This document shows positions 54,417 through 63,218 of a stretch of 64,000 bases of DNA, one piece after another (position 1 is the first letter of the stretch; the number at the start of each line of letters is the position of its first letter). The notes beneath the pieces are model-generated. The model saw only the letters and a list, made by a program, of their open reading frames with translations, did not search any database and was not told the origin of the DNA. The position numbers were made by a program, and so were the translations under genes. The stretch covers positions 405,360-469,359 of the forward strand of contig NZ_JAPFPW010000001.1 in assembly GCF_026155325.1 (NCBI RefSeq), in the 5' to 3' direction. Source of the stretch: Desulfobotulus pelophilus (GTDB lineage Bacteria > Desulfobacterota > Desulfobacteria > Desulfobacterales > ASO4-4).

Positions 54417-54686
54417 TTACTTCATGGCATCTTTGAGGGCTTTCCCCGGAATAAACTTAGGGATTTTTCTGGCAGCGATCTCGATTTCTTCACCTGTTTG
54501 GGGGTTGCGCCCTTTTCTTGCCTGACGCTCCATGGCCTTAAAGGTACCAAAGCCTACGAGGGTTACGGGCTCGTTGTCAGCCAGCGCTTTGGTGATGGTG
54601 GAAAAGACTGCGTCAACAGCAGCCTGTGCATCTTTTTTAGAGCTTACAACCTTTGCAACTTCTGCGACCAAATCACCCTTGTTCAT
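54417..54686 (-). CDS. DNA-binding protein HU
   Basis: An 89-aa histone-like protein. F-G-T-F-K, then [14 protein letters not shown] in the DNA-binding arm, and K-F-I-P-G-K-A-L-K at the end. CAAGGAGG precedes the ATG. It could also be called HupB; IHF is unlikely from the arm sequence. Confidence 0.95.
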   Translation of the reverse strand: MNKGDLVAEVAKVVSSKKDAQAAVDAVFSTITKALADNEPVTLVGFGTFKAMERQARKGRNPQTGEEIEIAARKIPKFIPGKALKDAMK

Positions 54687-55560
54687 GCAGAACCTCCTTG
54701 AAAGTTAATCTTGATAGCTTTTACGATGACAGGATAAAACGTAGGTAGTGGTTGAACAAAAACTGTTTTATTCCCATGGCAGTGAAGAGCGATCTCTGCG
54801 CATCCTTACTGAATTTTATTTCTTAAAACAAAAAAAATTTTTAAGAATTAAGATTCCTGCCATTGAGTGAGCCTGGTAAAATAACGTCGTTTTTTGATCA
54901 GTCACTGGGTAAAACGGGCATGAAAATAAGCTTGCGGTAACCGGATTGTCCGGAGAGCACGTCTTCTTGGAAAGAAAGCTACATGCGGAGCTAAATTACG
55001 TGCTTGTCCAAAGCCTGTCAAGGGAGAATTTTTATTCAATTCCGTTTGAAAATTAAAATGTTATGATGATCAAAACAGAAAAGGTAGCGTGTCGGCTGTG
55101 TGCTGGCTGGGCATCTGTCTGAATTTCTATGAAAAAGATGCGTGAACAACGTTTTGTGCGTGTGTATGGTATAGCAGCAACTTTATTCCTGTGCAACCTT
55201 GATTTTTTTGTAGCCCGAATAAAATTATGTTTTTCGTTTTATTTTGTACAATGAATAGGGGGGACGTTGCAGGGGAATGGACGAGGAACGGTGCTGTCCG
55301 GATGAAAAACAGGGCAGGGCGTACAGGAGGGGGGGCTGAGCCTGAAAGATTAGAAACCTTTTATTTTTACCGGGTACTTAATGTAGATAATGGTGCTGAA
55401 AGGAAGAGAACCTTTTACCGTATCGGTCCATGTAAGCCTATATGGAGATGTGTTTTTTCGTGCGTATGCAAAAATAACTTGACCCTTGGTCATTTTGCGG
55501 GTAGTGACATACATAAGTGTTTATGTTGGCACAATAAGAAGACCTTGGAAGGATTGTATC
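54687..55560. other. Divergent intergenic region between hup and the aromatic operon
   Basis: About 870 bp, AT-rich in its first half, with no supported gene. Candidate plus-strand -35 boxes are TTGACC at 55479 and TTGATT near 55199 (with TAAAAT 15 bp on), but neither is decisive. Promoters for hup (minus) and for the aromatic leader (plus) must lie here. Confidence 0.35.
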
Positions 55561-55656
55561 GTGGCGAATACTTTTGCGGGCAGCTTTTATTGCTATTATT
55601 GGTGGTACTATTTTAGTATCGACCTGCCTGCACGTGCGCCTCGAATGGCAAGGTAA
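55561..55656 (+). CDS. Aromatic amino acid leader peptide (attenuator)
   Basis: A 31-codon open frame starting GTG, with AAGGA 7 bp upstream, ending TAA at 55654. Residues 9-18 read F-Y-C-Y-Y-W-W-Y-Y-F, and residue 5 is also Phe: nine of ten consecutive codons are aromatic, covering all three aromatic amino acids. It is followed by a terminator at 55731-55761 and an alternative pairing that would disrupt it. The operon downstream makes these same amino acids. This is the layout of ribosome-stalling leader peptides such as TrpL and PheL. Confidence 0.88.
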   Translation: MANTFAGSFYCYYWWYYFSIDLPARAPRMAR

Positions 55657-55693
55657 ACCAGCACACGTACCAAAGGCGGGTCGGCAAAAGGAC

Positions 55694-55761
55694 TCTCCCA
55701 CGGTATGGATAGAAAAGACAGATAATGTAAGGGCCGTGGGAGAACTTCCTACGGCCCTTTT
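55694..55761 (+). promoter_or_regulatory. Attenuator: antiterminator pairing and terminator
   Basis: The terminator is an 11-bp stem (55731-55741 with 55747-55757, one G-T pair) with a 5-nt loop and TTTT. Its left arm includes CCGTGGGAGA (55734-55743), which is the perfect complement of TCTCCCACGG (55694-55703) 30 nt upstream. The two folds exclude each other. Ribosomes stalled on the aromatic codons would favour one of them. The first ADH-synthase codon is at 55793. Confidence 0.82.
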
Positions 55762-55792
55762 GCATTGAAAAATATTGCAAGGAGAACGCAGC

Positions 55793-56596
55793 ATGATCGG
55801 CAAACAGATTCGCATGGAACGAATTATCAACAGGGCAACGGGAAAGACCATTATTGTTCCTCTGGATCATGGAGTTTCTGTCGGGCCCATTGATGGCATC
55901 CGTAACTTGAGAGCAACCATACAGAAGGTGGCTGAAGGCGGTGCCAACGCCATTGTTGAGCACAAAGGACTGGTTGAGGATGGCCTCCGGGGTAGTGGCC
56001 CGGATATCGGTCTTATTATTCATCTTTCTGCATCCACGAGTCTCTCTCCCAAGCCCAATGCCAAAACCATAGTCTGTTCGGTGGAAGAAGCCATCCGACT
56101 TGGGGCTGATGCGGTGAGTGTGCATGTGAATTTGGGTAACGGTGATGAAAAACAGATGCTTAATGATTTTGGCCGCATCAGTTATGAGGCAAGAAGCTGG
56201 GGGATGCCGCTTCTTGCCATGATGTATCCCCGGGGCGAAAAGATTCGGGATGAGTACGATAAGGAAGCCATCAAGCATGCCGCCAGGGTAGGGGCTGAAA
56301 TGGGTGCGGATATTGTAAAAGTGTCCTATACGGGCTCTGCTGAGACTTTTCAGGAGGTGGTGGAGGGCTGCTTCAGGCCCGTTGTCATTGCAGGAGGTCC
56401 TAAAATGGATTCGGACCGGGATATTCTTGAGATGGTCAAGGGGGCAACGGATGCGGGAGGAGCCGGTGTTTCCATGGGACGGAATGTATTCCAGCACCAA
56501 AATCCCAGAGGGCTGGTACGCGCTTTTGCCGCCATTGTCCATGATGGGGTGTCTGTGGAAGAAGCCATGCTGATTTTGCAGAGTGAGAGTGCTTGA
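55793..56596 (+). CDS. 2-amino-3,7-dideoxy-D-threo-hept-6-ulosonate synthase (ADH synthase, AroA')
   Basis: A 267-aa class I aldolase-fold enzyme of the MJ0400 type. It joins L-aspartate semialdehyde with a deoxy-ketohexose phosphate to start the alternative shikimate route of methanogens. [11 protein letters not shown] and M-Y-P-R-G are typical; the Schiff-base lysine lies in V-K-V-S-Y-T-G. ATG 55793 follows AAGGAG. First structural gene of the attenuated operon, next to its pathway partner. Confidence 0.9.
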   Translation: MIGKQIRMERIINRATGKTIIVPLDHGVSVGPIDGIRNLRATIQKVAEGGANAIVEHKGLVEDGLRGSGPDIGLIIHLSASTSLSPKPNAKTIVCSVEEAIRLGADAVSVHVNLGNGDEKQMLNDFGRISYEARSWGMPLLAMMYPRGEKIRDEYDKEAIKHAARVGAEMGADIVKVSYTGSAETFQEVVEGCFRPVVIAGGPKMDSDRDILEMVKGATDAGGAGVSMGRNVFQHQNPRGLVRAFAAIVHDGVSVEEAMLILQSESA

Positions 56597-56656
56597 GTAG
56601 GGGCTGTTTCGCTCAGATGGTTTTGCATTGATCTTTAGTATGAGAGGTGGATAAGA

Positions 56657-57649
56657 ATGCAGGAGATATGGGTAAAAATTTCCCCATGGAATAAGGAGCT
56701 GGTACTGACAGCCCTTGAGGGAGGAGCGCACGGGCTCTGGGTGGAAGATGGCAGGGGGCAGGAAGTGGCTGAGCTGGCAAGGATTCCTGTGCTTGCATCG
56801 GATGGAGATTATATTCCGGGAGAAACGGCTGAAATTTTTAAAATTTCTGACGGAAGTCAGGAAGAGGCTGTGGCGGCTCTGTCTGTCAGTCGTCTTGTGG
56901 TGCTGGAGTGTACGGACTGGACCATTATTCCCCTTGAAAATCTTATTGCCAAAAAAGCGGATGTTATGCCCGTGGTGCGGAGTTTTGAGGAAGCACGCAC
57001 GGCCTTTGGTATTCTTGAGGTGGGCGTCCGGCGGGTGATGCTGGATATTCAGGACCCTCTGGCCCTGCAGTCGGCCCTTTCCGGTTTGCAGGAGGTCCAT
57101 GGCAGTGAAGTTCTGGAGGAGGCTGTGGTGACGGAAGTCCGGTCCCTTGGCATGGGAGACCGGGTCTGTGTGGATACCTGTACATCCATGCTGCCCGGCC
57201 AGGGTATGCTGGTGGGCGACAGTTCTTCGGCCCTTTTCCTTGTGCATGCAGAGACAGAATCCAATCCCTATGTGGCGCCCCGGCCTTTCCGGGTGAATGC
57301 CGGAGCCGTGCATGCCTATACCCGTGTGGACGGGGGGCGTACCCGCTACCTTGCCGAGCTTAAGGCCGGTGATTCAGTGATGCTTGTGGACAGTAACGGA
57401 AACACCAGTCCCGCTGTGGTGGGTCGGGTGAAGATAGAAAAAAGACCCCTCCTTCTGATCCGTGCTGAGGTTGCTGGAAGAGGTATCCATACCATTGTGC
57501 AGAATGCGGAAACCATCCGCCTGACGGCACCGGGAGGCAGGCCGCTGTCCGTTGTGTCCATCAATCCCGGAGACCGTGTGCTGGTCTGTCTGGAAGAGGG
57601 TGGCAGGCATTTTGGCCATGCGGTGGAAGAAACCATTACGGAACAGTAG
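56657..57649 (+). CDS. 3-dehydroquinate synthase II (AroB')
   Basis: A 330-aa enzyme of the archaeal MJ1249 type, which oxidatively deaminates and cyclises the ADH synthase product to 3-dehydroquinate. I-W-V-K-I-S-P-W-N at the N-terminus, S-M-L-P-G-Q-G-M-L-V-G-D-S and F-R-V-N-A-G-A-V-H-A-Y are family marks. It replaces AroG/F/H plus AroB. It follows ADH synthase by 60 bp. Confidence 0.92.
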   Translation: MQEIWVKISPWNKELVLTALEGGAHGLWVEDGRGQEVAELARIPVLASDGDYIPGETAEIFKISDGSQEEAVAALSVSRLVVLECTDWTIIPLENLIAKKADVMPVVRSFEEARTAFGILEVGVRRVMLDIQDPLALQSALSGLQEVHGSEVLEEAVVTEVRSLGMGDRVCVDTCTSMLPGQGMLVGDSSSALFLVHAETESNPYVAPRPFRVNAGAVHAYTRVDGGRTRYLAELKAGDSVMLVDSNGNTSPAVVGRVKIEKRPLLLIRAEVAGRGIHTIVQNAETIRLTAPGGRPLSVVSINPGDRVLVCLEEGGRHFGHAVEETITEQ

Positions 57650-57651
57650 GG

Positions 57652-58761
57652 ATGGGTGAAAACATGACGGAAGATATGGAAGGGGTGCGACAGGCACTGG
57701 ATCGCCTGCGTATCCGCATAGACAGCATAGATGATACCATCCTTGATCTTCTCAATGAAAGGCTGGAACTTGGGCGGGAGATCGGAGCTGTTAAGGAAAA
57801 GGCCGGGCTTCAGGTGCTGGACCGGTCCCGGGAAAAGAGTATTTTTGACCGCCTTGTGGCCCGTAGCGCGGGAAGACCTGTTTCCGATACCCTGATCCAT
57901 CATTTATATGGCATTGTTATGGCTGCTACCCGTGAGGTGCAGCGTTCCCGGACCATCGCCTATCTTGGTCCGGAGGCCACCAACACACATATTGCTGCGC
58001 TGCAGCAGTTCGATTATGCAGGCCAGTTTGTTCCCAGAACCACCATTGCCGATGTTTTCGAGGAGGTGGAAAAGGGAAGTTGTGACTATGGTGTGGTGCC
58101 CGTGGAAAACTCACTGGAAGGGGCTGTGAACCACACGCTGGATCTTTTGTTCCTCTCTCCCTTGAGTATCTGTGCGGAAACCTGCTTTGCCATTTCCCAT
58201 GATCTTTTATCCCGTGAAACGGATCTTTCCACGGTTTCCGTTGTGTATTCCCATCCCCAGGCTCTGGCCCAGAGCAGGCGCTGGCTGGCCCAGAACCTGC
58301 CCCATGCCCGTCTTGTGGAGATGGCCAGCACGGCGGCGGCGGCAAGAAAGGCAGCCATGGAGCCGGGTGCCGCTGCGGTGGCGGGTTCCCAGGCTGCGGC
58401 CATATACAACCTTCAGGTACTGGCATCCCATATAGAGGACAGTGGTCGCAATACCACCCGTTTTCTGGTCATCGGGAGGGACGAGACACGGCCCACGGGA
58501 TCGGACAAGACAACCATCATGTTTGTTACGGCCCACGTACCCGGTGCCTTGTTCAGTGGTCTGAAGCCCATGGCGGATCTGAACATCAACCTTGTGAAGC
58601 TGGAGTCAAGACCCACCCGTCAGGAAAACTGGAATTATTTTTTCATTGCCGACCTTGAAGGCCATCGGGAGGATGAACTCATCCGGGAGGCCATTGACAG
58701 AATGCGGCCGAACTGCCTTTTCCTGAAAACCGTGGGCTCCTATGCCCGGTGCAGTTTTTAA
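57652..58761 (+). CDS. pheA: Bifunctional chorismate mutase/prephenate dehydratase
   Basis: A 369-aa enzyme for phenylalanine. Residues about 10-95 form an AroQ chorismate mutase (R-I-D-S-I-D-D-T-I-L-D-L-L-N-E-R). Residues about 98-275 form the dehydratase (Y-L-G-P-E-A-T-N-T-H, V-P-V-E-N-S-L-E-G). An ACT domain at about 288-365 (E-S-R-P-T-R) would give feedback inhibition. It begins 2 bp after AroB'; ATG 57664 is an alternative start. Confidence 0.93.
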   Translation: MGENMTEDMEGVRQALDRLRIRIDSIDDTILDLLNERLELGREIGAVKEKAGLQVLDRSREKSIFDRLVARSAGRPVSDTLIHHLYGIVMAATREVQRSRTIAYLGPEATNTHIAALQQFDYAGQFVPRTTIADVFEEVEKGSCDYGVVPVENSLEGAVNHTLDLLFLSPLSICAETCFAISHDLLSRETDLSTVSVVYSHPQALAQSRRWLAQNLPHARLVEMASTAAAARKAAMEPGAAAVAGSQAAAIYNLQVLASHIEDSGRNTTRFLVIGRDETRPTGSDKTTIMFVTAHVPGALFSGLKPMADLNINLVKLESRPTRQENWNYFFIADLEGHREDELIREAIDRMRPNCLFLKTVGSYARCSF

Positions 58762-58767
58762 GGGGGA

Positions 58768-59577
58768 ATGATGGATGCCGAGACTGCTCTTTTCGGAGTG
58801 ATGGGTCATCCTGTGGCCCATAGTCTAAGCCCTGTGATGCACAATGCCGCCTTTGGTTTTCTGGGACTTAACGCCGTTTACCTTGCCTTTGATGTAAAGG
58901 ATCCCGCAGGAGTTCCCGTTGCCATGAGAACGCTTGGTATCCGGGGCATGAGTGTGACCCTGCCCCATAAGGAAGCTCTCTTGTCACTGGTGGATGAGCT
59001 GGATCCCATGGCAGAGAAAATGGGAGCGGTGAACACCCTTTGCCTGAAGGATGATGGCAGAATTATCGGGTTGAATACGGACTGGTGCGGAGCCAGGGAT
59101 GCCCTTCTGGAGGCAGGTCCCCTTCATGGAAAAAGGGTTGCCATTCTGGGTGCAGGAGGGGCTGGCAGGGCTGTGGCCTTCGGTATTCGTGAGGCTGGGG
59201 CTTTTCCCCTCATTGTGAACCGTAGCCGGGAAAAGGGGGAGGCGCTGGCCCGTGATCTGGGGGCTGATTTCTGTCTTCTTTCGGATTTTACGGGGACAGG
59301 TATGGATATTCTGGTGAATACAACCTCCCTTGGCATGCATCCGGATGTGGATATCATGCCTGTTCCGGCTGCCGTACTCCATGGGGGGATGGTGGTTATG
59401 GATATCGTTTACAATCCCAGAAAGACAAAGCTGATCAGGGCTGCGGAGTCCCTTGGATGTCGGGTGGTGGATGGCCTTGAAATGTTCATCCGTCAGGGGG
59501 TTTTGCAGTTTGAGTTATGGACGGGCAGGGAAGCTCCCGTTGATTGCATGCGGAAAGCCGTTGAGGCTGTTTTATGA
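58768..59577 (+). CDS. aroE: Shikimate dehydrogenase
   Basis: A 269-aa NADP enzyme reducing 3-dehydroshikimate. G-H-P-V-A-H-S-L-S-P-V-M-H, T-L-P-H-K with catalytic Lys, N-T-D-W-C-G and the nucleotide loop G-A-G-G-A-G-R-A-V. AAGGGGG precedes the ATG. A ~320-bp repeat follows before aroA. Confidence 0.94.
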   Translation: MMDAETALFGVMGHPVAHSLSPVMHNAAFGFLGLNAVYLAFDVKDPAGVPVAMRTLGIRGMSVTLPHKEALLSLVDELDPMAEKMGAVNTLCLKDDGRIIGLNTDWCGARDALLEAGPLHGKRVAILGAGGAGRAVAFGIREAGAFPLIVNRSREKGEALARDLGADFCLLSDFTGTGMDILVNTTSLGMHPDVDIMPVPAAVLHGGMVVMDIVYNPRKTKLIRAAESLGCRVVDGLEMFIRQGVLQFELWTGREAPVDCMRKAVEAVL

Positions 59578-59612
59578 AGATTAAAGTAATTGTAGCGTAT
59601 ATTTTCTTTGGT

Positions 59613-59932
59613 AATTCAAAAGTCTTCAATTAGCTGCATAGACAGCCAGGCCATTTGTTCGTGACGCAATCTTATTCTTAGAGCTTCTTGCCCTGTGCGG
59701 GAGCGGCAAAAACTCCCCGCCACAGGCAGAATAGGCTTTTTGATTACCATGGCAGGCTTAAGCATGCTGCCTTTGTGGCAGCTCAAACAGTTTGCCGCTT
59801 CTTTCGCACAGGCCTTCAAAACTCTGATCCGAAACGGTTGCAACGTCACTCACAAATAGTCCGGCTGTCTTATACAGGAACCAGGCTGCTGAAGTTAAAA
59901 TATGGATTTCCTGAAAAGAATATGCTGAATAT
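59613..59932. repeat. Interspersed repeat copy 1 with terminal inverted repeats
   Basis: About 320 bp between aroE and aroA, roughly 80-85% identical (by eye) to 61770-62092 in the same orientation. Near-terminal inverted repeats at 59634-59666 and 59844-59877 share GACAGCC and A-T-T-T-G blocks, and an internal hairpin (CTGTG...CACAG) lies at 59693-59727. A 77-aa minus-strand open frame (59616-59849) is conserved in both copies. It looks like a MITE-type or hairpin-forming element. Confidence 0.8.
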
Positions 59933-59953
59933 TAATAAATGAAAGGGAATACC

Positions 59954-61231
59954 ATGTCCGAGGCCCTGTTTGAGGTGCGCCCCCATCGTCCGGAAAACAT
60001 CACTGTCCGGATTCCGGGATCCAAAAGTTATACCCACCGGCTGCTTATTGCCGCAGCCCTTGCCGATGGCCCTTCGGAGGTATCGGGCTGCCTGCGCAGT
60101 GAGGATACCCTTCTGACGGCCGAGGCCCTTCGTCAGTTGGGCATCTCGGTAAAAGATCACGGAGACGGCAGAATGGTCGTGGAGGGAAAGGGCGGGAGGC
60201 TGGAGGGAACCAGTGATGTCGTTTTTCTAGCCAACTCAGGAACTTCCATGCGTCTTCTTTCGGCCGTCGCCGGTCTTGGTGAAAAGGCCAGCACCCTGGA
60301 TGGTAATGCCCGCATGAGGCAGAGACCTCTGGGGGATCTGCTGGATGCTCTGGGGCAGGTGGGTATTCCCGCCCGCAGCGTATCGGAAACAGGATGTCCG
60401 CCCGTTGTGATCGGTGGAGGCAGTCGCAGGGGAGGCGCACTTTCCATTGCCTGTCACTTAAGCAGCCAGTATCTTTCAGGGCTTCTGCTCATGGCTCCCT
60501 GTCTGGAACAGGGGCTGGATATCACCGTGACCCGGGGGCCGGTTTCAAGGCCTTATATAATGATGACCCTGGAGATTTTAAAAAAAGCAGGTATCTCATT
60601 TTTCCGTGAAGGAGATACCCTCTACAGGGTTCCCGGCGGACAGACCTACAGGGCTGGAAATTATCAGGTGGAACCGGATGCTTCCAATGCCAGTTATTTT
60701 TTTGCTGCCGCCGCAGTTACGGGTGGTTTGGTTTGTGTGGAAGGTCTTTTTTTGGACTCTGCCCAGGGGGATCTGGGTCTTCTGGGCGTTTTTGAAAAAA
60801 TGGGATGCACCGTGACCAGCGACAGCCATGGTATTTGCGTCAGGGGAGGAGATCTCAGGGCTGTTGATGTGGATATGGGAGATATGCCGGATATGGTGCC
60901 GACCCTGGCTGTGGTCGCCGCCTTTGCTAAAGGCACCAGCTATATCCGCAATGTGGCCCATCTTCGTGAAAAGGAATGTGACCGCCTCTCGGCTGTGGCC
61001 ACGGAACTCAACCGCATGGGAGGGTCTGTTCGCATTGTGGGGGATGATCTGGAAATCGATGGAGGCTTCCCTCTGCATGGGGCAAGGATTCATACCTATG
61101 ATGATCATCGTATGGCCATGTGTTTTTCCGTGGCTGGATTGCGTGTACCCGGTGTTGTAATTGAGAATCCAGCATGTGTGGCAAAATCCTTTCCGAATTT
61201 TTTTGATGTATTTGCAAAGGTCATGGGATGA
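59954..61231 (+). CDS. aroA: 3-phosphoshikimate 1-carboxyvinyltransferase (EPSP synthase)
   Basis: A 425-aa enzyme adding enolpyruvyl to shikimate-3-phosphate. P-G-S-K-S-Y-T-H-R near the N-terminus, N-S-G-T-S-M-R-L-L, and R-E-K-E-C-D-R, with D-D-H-R-M-A-M at the C-terminal end. AAAGGGAA precedes ATG 59954; an in-frame ATG at 59939 lacks a box. The start lies just past repeat copy 1. It overlaps aroK by 4 bp. Confidence 0.94.
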   Translation: MSEALFEVRPHRPENITVRIPGSKSYTHRLLIAAALADGPSEVSGCLRSEDTLLTAEALRQLGISVKDHGDGRMVVEGKGGRLEGTSDVVFLANSGTSMRLLSAVAGLGEKASTLDGNARMRQRPLGDLLDALGQVGIPARSVSETGCPPVVIGGGSRRGGALSIACHLSSQYLSGLLLMAPCLEQGLDITVTRGPVSRPYIMMTLEILKKAGISFFREGDTLYRVPGGQTYRAGNYQVEPDASNASYFFAAAAVTGGLVCVEGLFLDSAQGDLGLLGVFEKMGCTVTSDSHGICVRGGDLRAVDVDMGDMPDMVPTLAVVAAFAKGTSYIRNVAHLREKECDRLSAVATELNRMGGSVRIVGDDLEIDGGFPLHGARIHTYDDHRMAMCFSVAGLRVPGVVIENPACVAKSFPNFFDVFAKVMG

Positions 61232-61743
61232 AGAAACCTGTTTTTCTTGTGGGATACCGCTGTGTGGGAAAAAGTACGGTGGCTTTTCATCTGGCCCGTA
61301 TGCTGGATGTGCCATGGGTGGATCTGGACCGGGATATGGAAGAGCATGCAAGATGCTCCATCGAAGAGTTTGTGCAGCGTCATGGCTGGGAGGCCTTCCG
61401 GGAACTGGAAATGCTTACCCTTCAAAGGGTGCTGGAAGAAGGTTTTATTGTTGTGGCCACGGGCGGAGGAATTGTAACCAGACCGGAGAATATTCACACC
61501 ATGAGGGCGCAGGGGCTGGTTTTTCATCTGGATGCCATGCCGGAAACCGTTGCAGCACGTATGGCAAAGGATCATAAAAATGGTGTTGTCCGTCCTGCCC
61601 TAAAGGGGGTCTCAGCCCTTGATGAAGTGCAGGAGATTATGGCTGCAAGGGCACCTCTGTATGCTGAGGCCGCCCACGGGGTGATCAAAACCGATGATCT
61701 TTCTCCGGAAGCGGTGGCAGAGGAAATTGTGCGGAGCCTGTAA
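61228..61743 (+). CDS. aroK: Shikimate kinase
   Basis: A 171-aa kinase. Walker A G-Y-R-C-V-G-K-S-T, shikimate-binding D-L-D-R-D and F-R-E-L-E, and G-G-G-I-V. Start coupled to the aroA stop (ATGA). Followed by repeat copy 2. Confidence 0.94.
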   Translation: MKKPVFLVGYRCVGKSTVAFHLARMLDVPWVDLDRDMEEHARCSIEEFVQRHGWEAFRELEMLTLQRVLEEGFIVVATGGGIVTRPENIHTMRAQGLVFHLDAMPETVAARMAKDHKNGVVRPALKGVSALDEVQEIMAARAPLYAEAAHGVIKTDDLSPEAVAEEIVRSL

Positions 61744-61769
61744 CTATTCAGCACAATTTTCCTTTAACA

Positions 61770-62092
61770 AATCGAAAATTTTCAATCAGGTGCATAGACA
61801 ACCGAGCCATTTGTTCGTGACGCAATTTTATTCTTAGAGCTTCTTGGCCTGTGCGGAAGCGGCAAAAACTCCCCGCCATAGGCAGGATAAGCTTTTTTAT
61901 TACCATGGCAGGCTTATTAAGCACGCTGCCTTTATGGCGGCTCAGACAGTTTGCCGCTTCTTTCGCACAGGCCTTCAAAACTCTGATCCGAAACGATTGC
62001 AATGTCACTTACAAACAGCCCGATTGTCTTTTGTTGGAGCCAAGATTCTGAAATTAAAGAACAATTTTTCTGGATAAAATGTACTGAATAAT
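61770..62092. repeat. Interspersed repeat copy 2 with terminal inverted repeats
   Basis: Second copy, between aroK and aroC, same orientation as copy 1. Its inverted ends read GACAACC and GATTGTC where copy 1 has GACAGCC and GGCTGTC, so the fifth base pair changed from G-C to A-T on both sides. One in-frame 3-bp insertion is present. The minus-strand open frame (61748-62008, 86 aa) matches the one in copy 1. Confidence 0.8.
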
Positions 62093-62165
62093 TACCAGGC
62101 CCTGAAACAGTATTTGCAGTAAATGATATGCCACCACATAGGGTGGTTTGAAAGGAAGGTTGTAG

Positions 62166-63218
62166 ATGGCAGGAAGCACCATGGGCCATATGTTCCGTGT
62201 CACCACCTGGGGAGAATCCCATGGTCCGGCCGTTGGCTGCGTGATAGACGGATGCCCTCCGGGGCTTGAGCTGGATGCATCGGTGGTGCAGCGCCAGTTG
62301 GACAGGCGGAAGCCGGGGCAGGCAAAAAGCAGTACCACCCGCAGGGAAGCAGATGTCTGTGAAATTCTTTCCGGTGTGTTTGAGGGCAGGACCACAGGTA
62401 CACCCATATCTATTCTCGTCTGGAACAAAGATGCCAGGTCCGGTGCCTATGATGACATCAAAGATCTTTTCCGTCCGGGTCACGGGGATTTGAGCTATCA
62501 GGCTCGCTATGGAATACGTGACTGGCGGGGGGGCGGACGGGCCTCGGCCAGGGAAACCATAGGCCGGGTGGCGGCAGGTGCGGTGGCCGGGCAGCTTCTT
62601 TTTAATAATGGTATAGAAGTTCGGGCCTTTACCCTTGCCCTCGGGGGAGTGAAGGCAGATAAGCTTGACATGGAAGTCGTGTCTGCCAACCCTTACGGAT
62701 GTCCGGATTCGGAAGCTGCCCTTGCCATGGATGCCAGGGTGGAAGAAGTGAGAAAGACCGGTGATTCCATAGGTGGCCTTGTGGAGTTATGGATAGATGG
62801 CCTTCCTGCAGGGCTGGGAGATCCGGTTTTTGACAAGCTGGATGGAGATCTTGCTTCGGCCATGATGGGAATTGGCGCTGTTAAGGGTGTTGAAATTGGA
62901 GCCGGTTTTGCCGTGACGGACCTGAAGGGAAGTGAATCCAACGATGCCATAGCGCCTGAAGGTTTTCTTTCCAATAACAGCGGTGGTATCCTTGCCGGCA
63001 TCAGCAGCGGTGCCAGAGTTGTGCTGCGGTTGGCAGTAAAGCCTATACCTTCCATCACTATTCCTCAGCAGACTGTGGATATTCATGGCGCTCCAGCAAC
63101 CATTGTTACCCGGGGCAGACATGATGTGTCAGCCATTCCCCGTATTCTTCCCGTGGCTGAAGCCATGGCAAAGCTTGTCATGGCAGACCATCTTCTCCGC
63201 TGGAGGGCCATCCAATGA
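62166..63218 (+). CDS. aroC: Chorismate synthase
   Basis: A 350-aa FMN enzyme making chorismate. G-E-S-H-G-P-A-V-G near the start, the R-S-G-A-Y-D-D and G-H-G-D-L-S-Y motifs, G-R-A-S-A-R-E-T and [14 protein letters not shown] precedes the ATG, 73 bp after repeat copy 2. Overlaps tyrA by 4 bp. Confidence 0.95.
   Translation: MAGSTMGHMFRVTTWGESHGPAVGCVIDGCPPGLELDASVVQRQLDRRKPGQAKSSTTRREADVCEILSGVFEGRTTGTPISILVWNKDARSGAYDDIKDLFRPGHGDLSYQARYGIRDWRGGGRASARETIGRVAAGAVAGQLLFNNGIEVRAFTLALGGVKADKLDMEVVSANPYGCPDSEAALAMDARVEEVRKTGDSIGGLVELWIDGLPAGLGDPVFDKLDGDLASAMMGIGAVKGVEIGAGFAVTDLKGSESNDAIAPEGFLSNNSGGILAGISSGARVVLRLAVKPIPSITIPQQTVDIHGAPATIVTRGRHDVSAIPRILPVAEAMAKLVMADHLLRWRAIQ

Noticed and set aside
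55227..55616. 129-codon plus-strand frame upstream of the aromatic leader
   Set aside because: It overlaps the leader peptide in another frame, has no ribosome-binding site and shows mixed low-complexity residues.
55574..55768. 64-codon frame overlapping the leader and terminator (starts at a TTG, hydrophobic N-terminus)
   Set aside because: It runs through the terminator hairpin and has no ribosome-binding site at its start, whereas the GTG at 55561 in the other frame has one and gives the aromatic leader.
55613..57313. 566-codon minus-strand open frame opposite the ADH synthase and DHQ synthase II genes
   Set aside because: Antisense to two clear enzymes and to the attenuator; composition is typical of a shadow frame.
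59616..59849. 77-codon minus-strand frame in repeat copy 1 (and its match in copy 2) as ordinary genes
   Set aside because: The frames sit wholly in the repeat and lack ribosome-binding sites; described with the repeat instead, though coding cannot be fully excluded.
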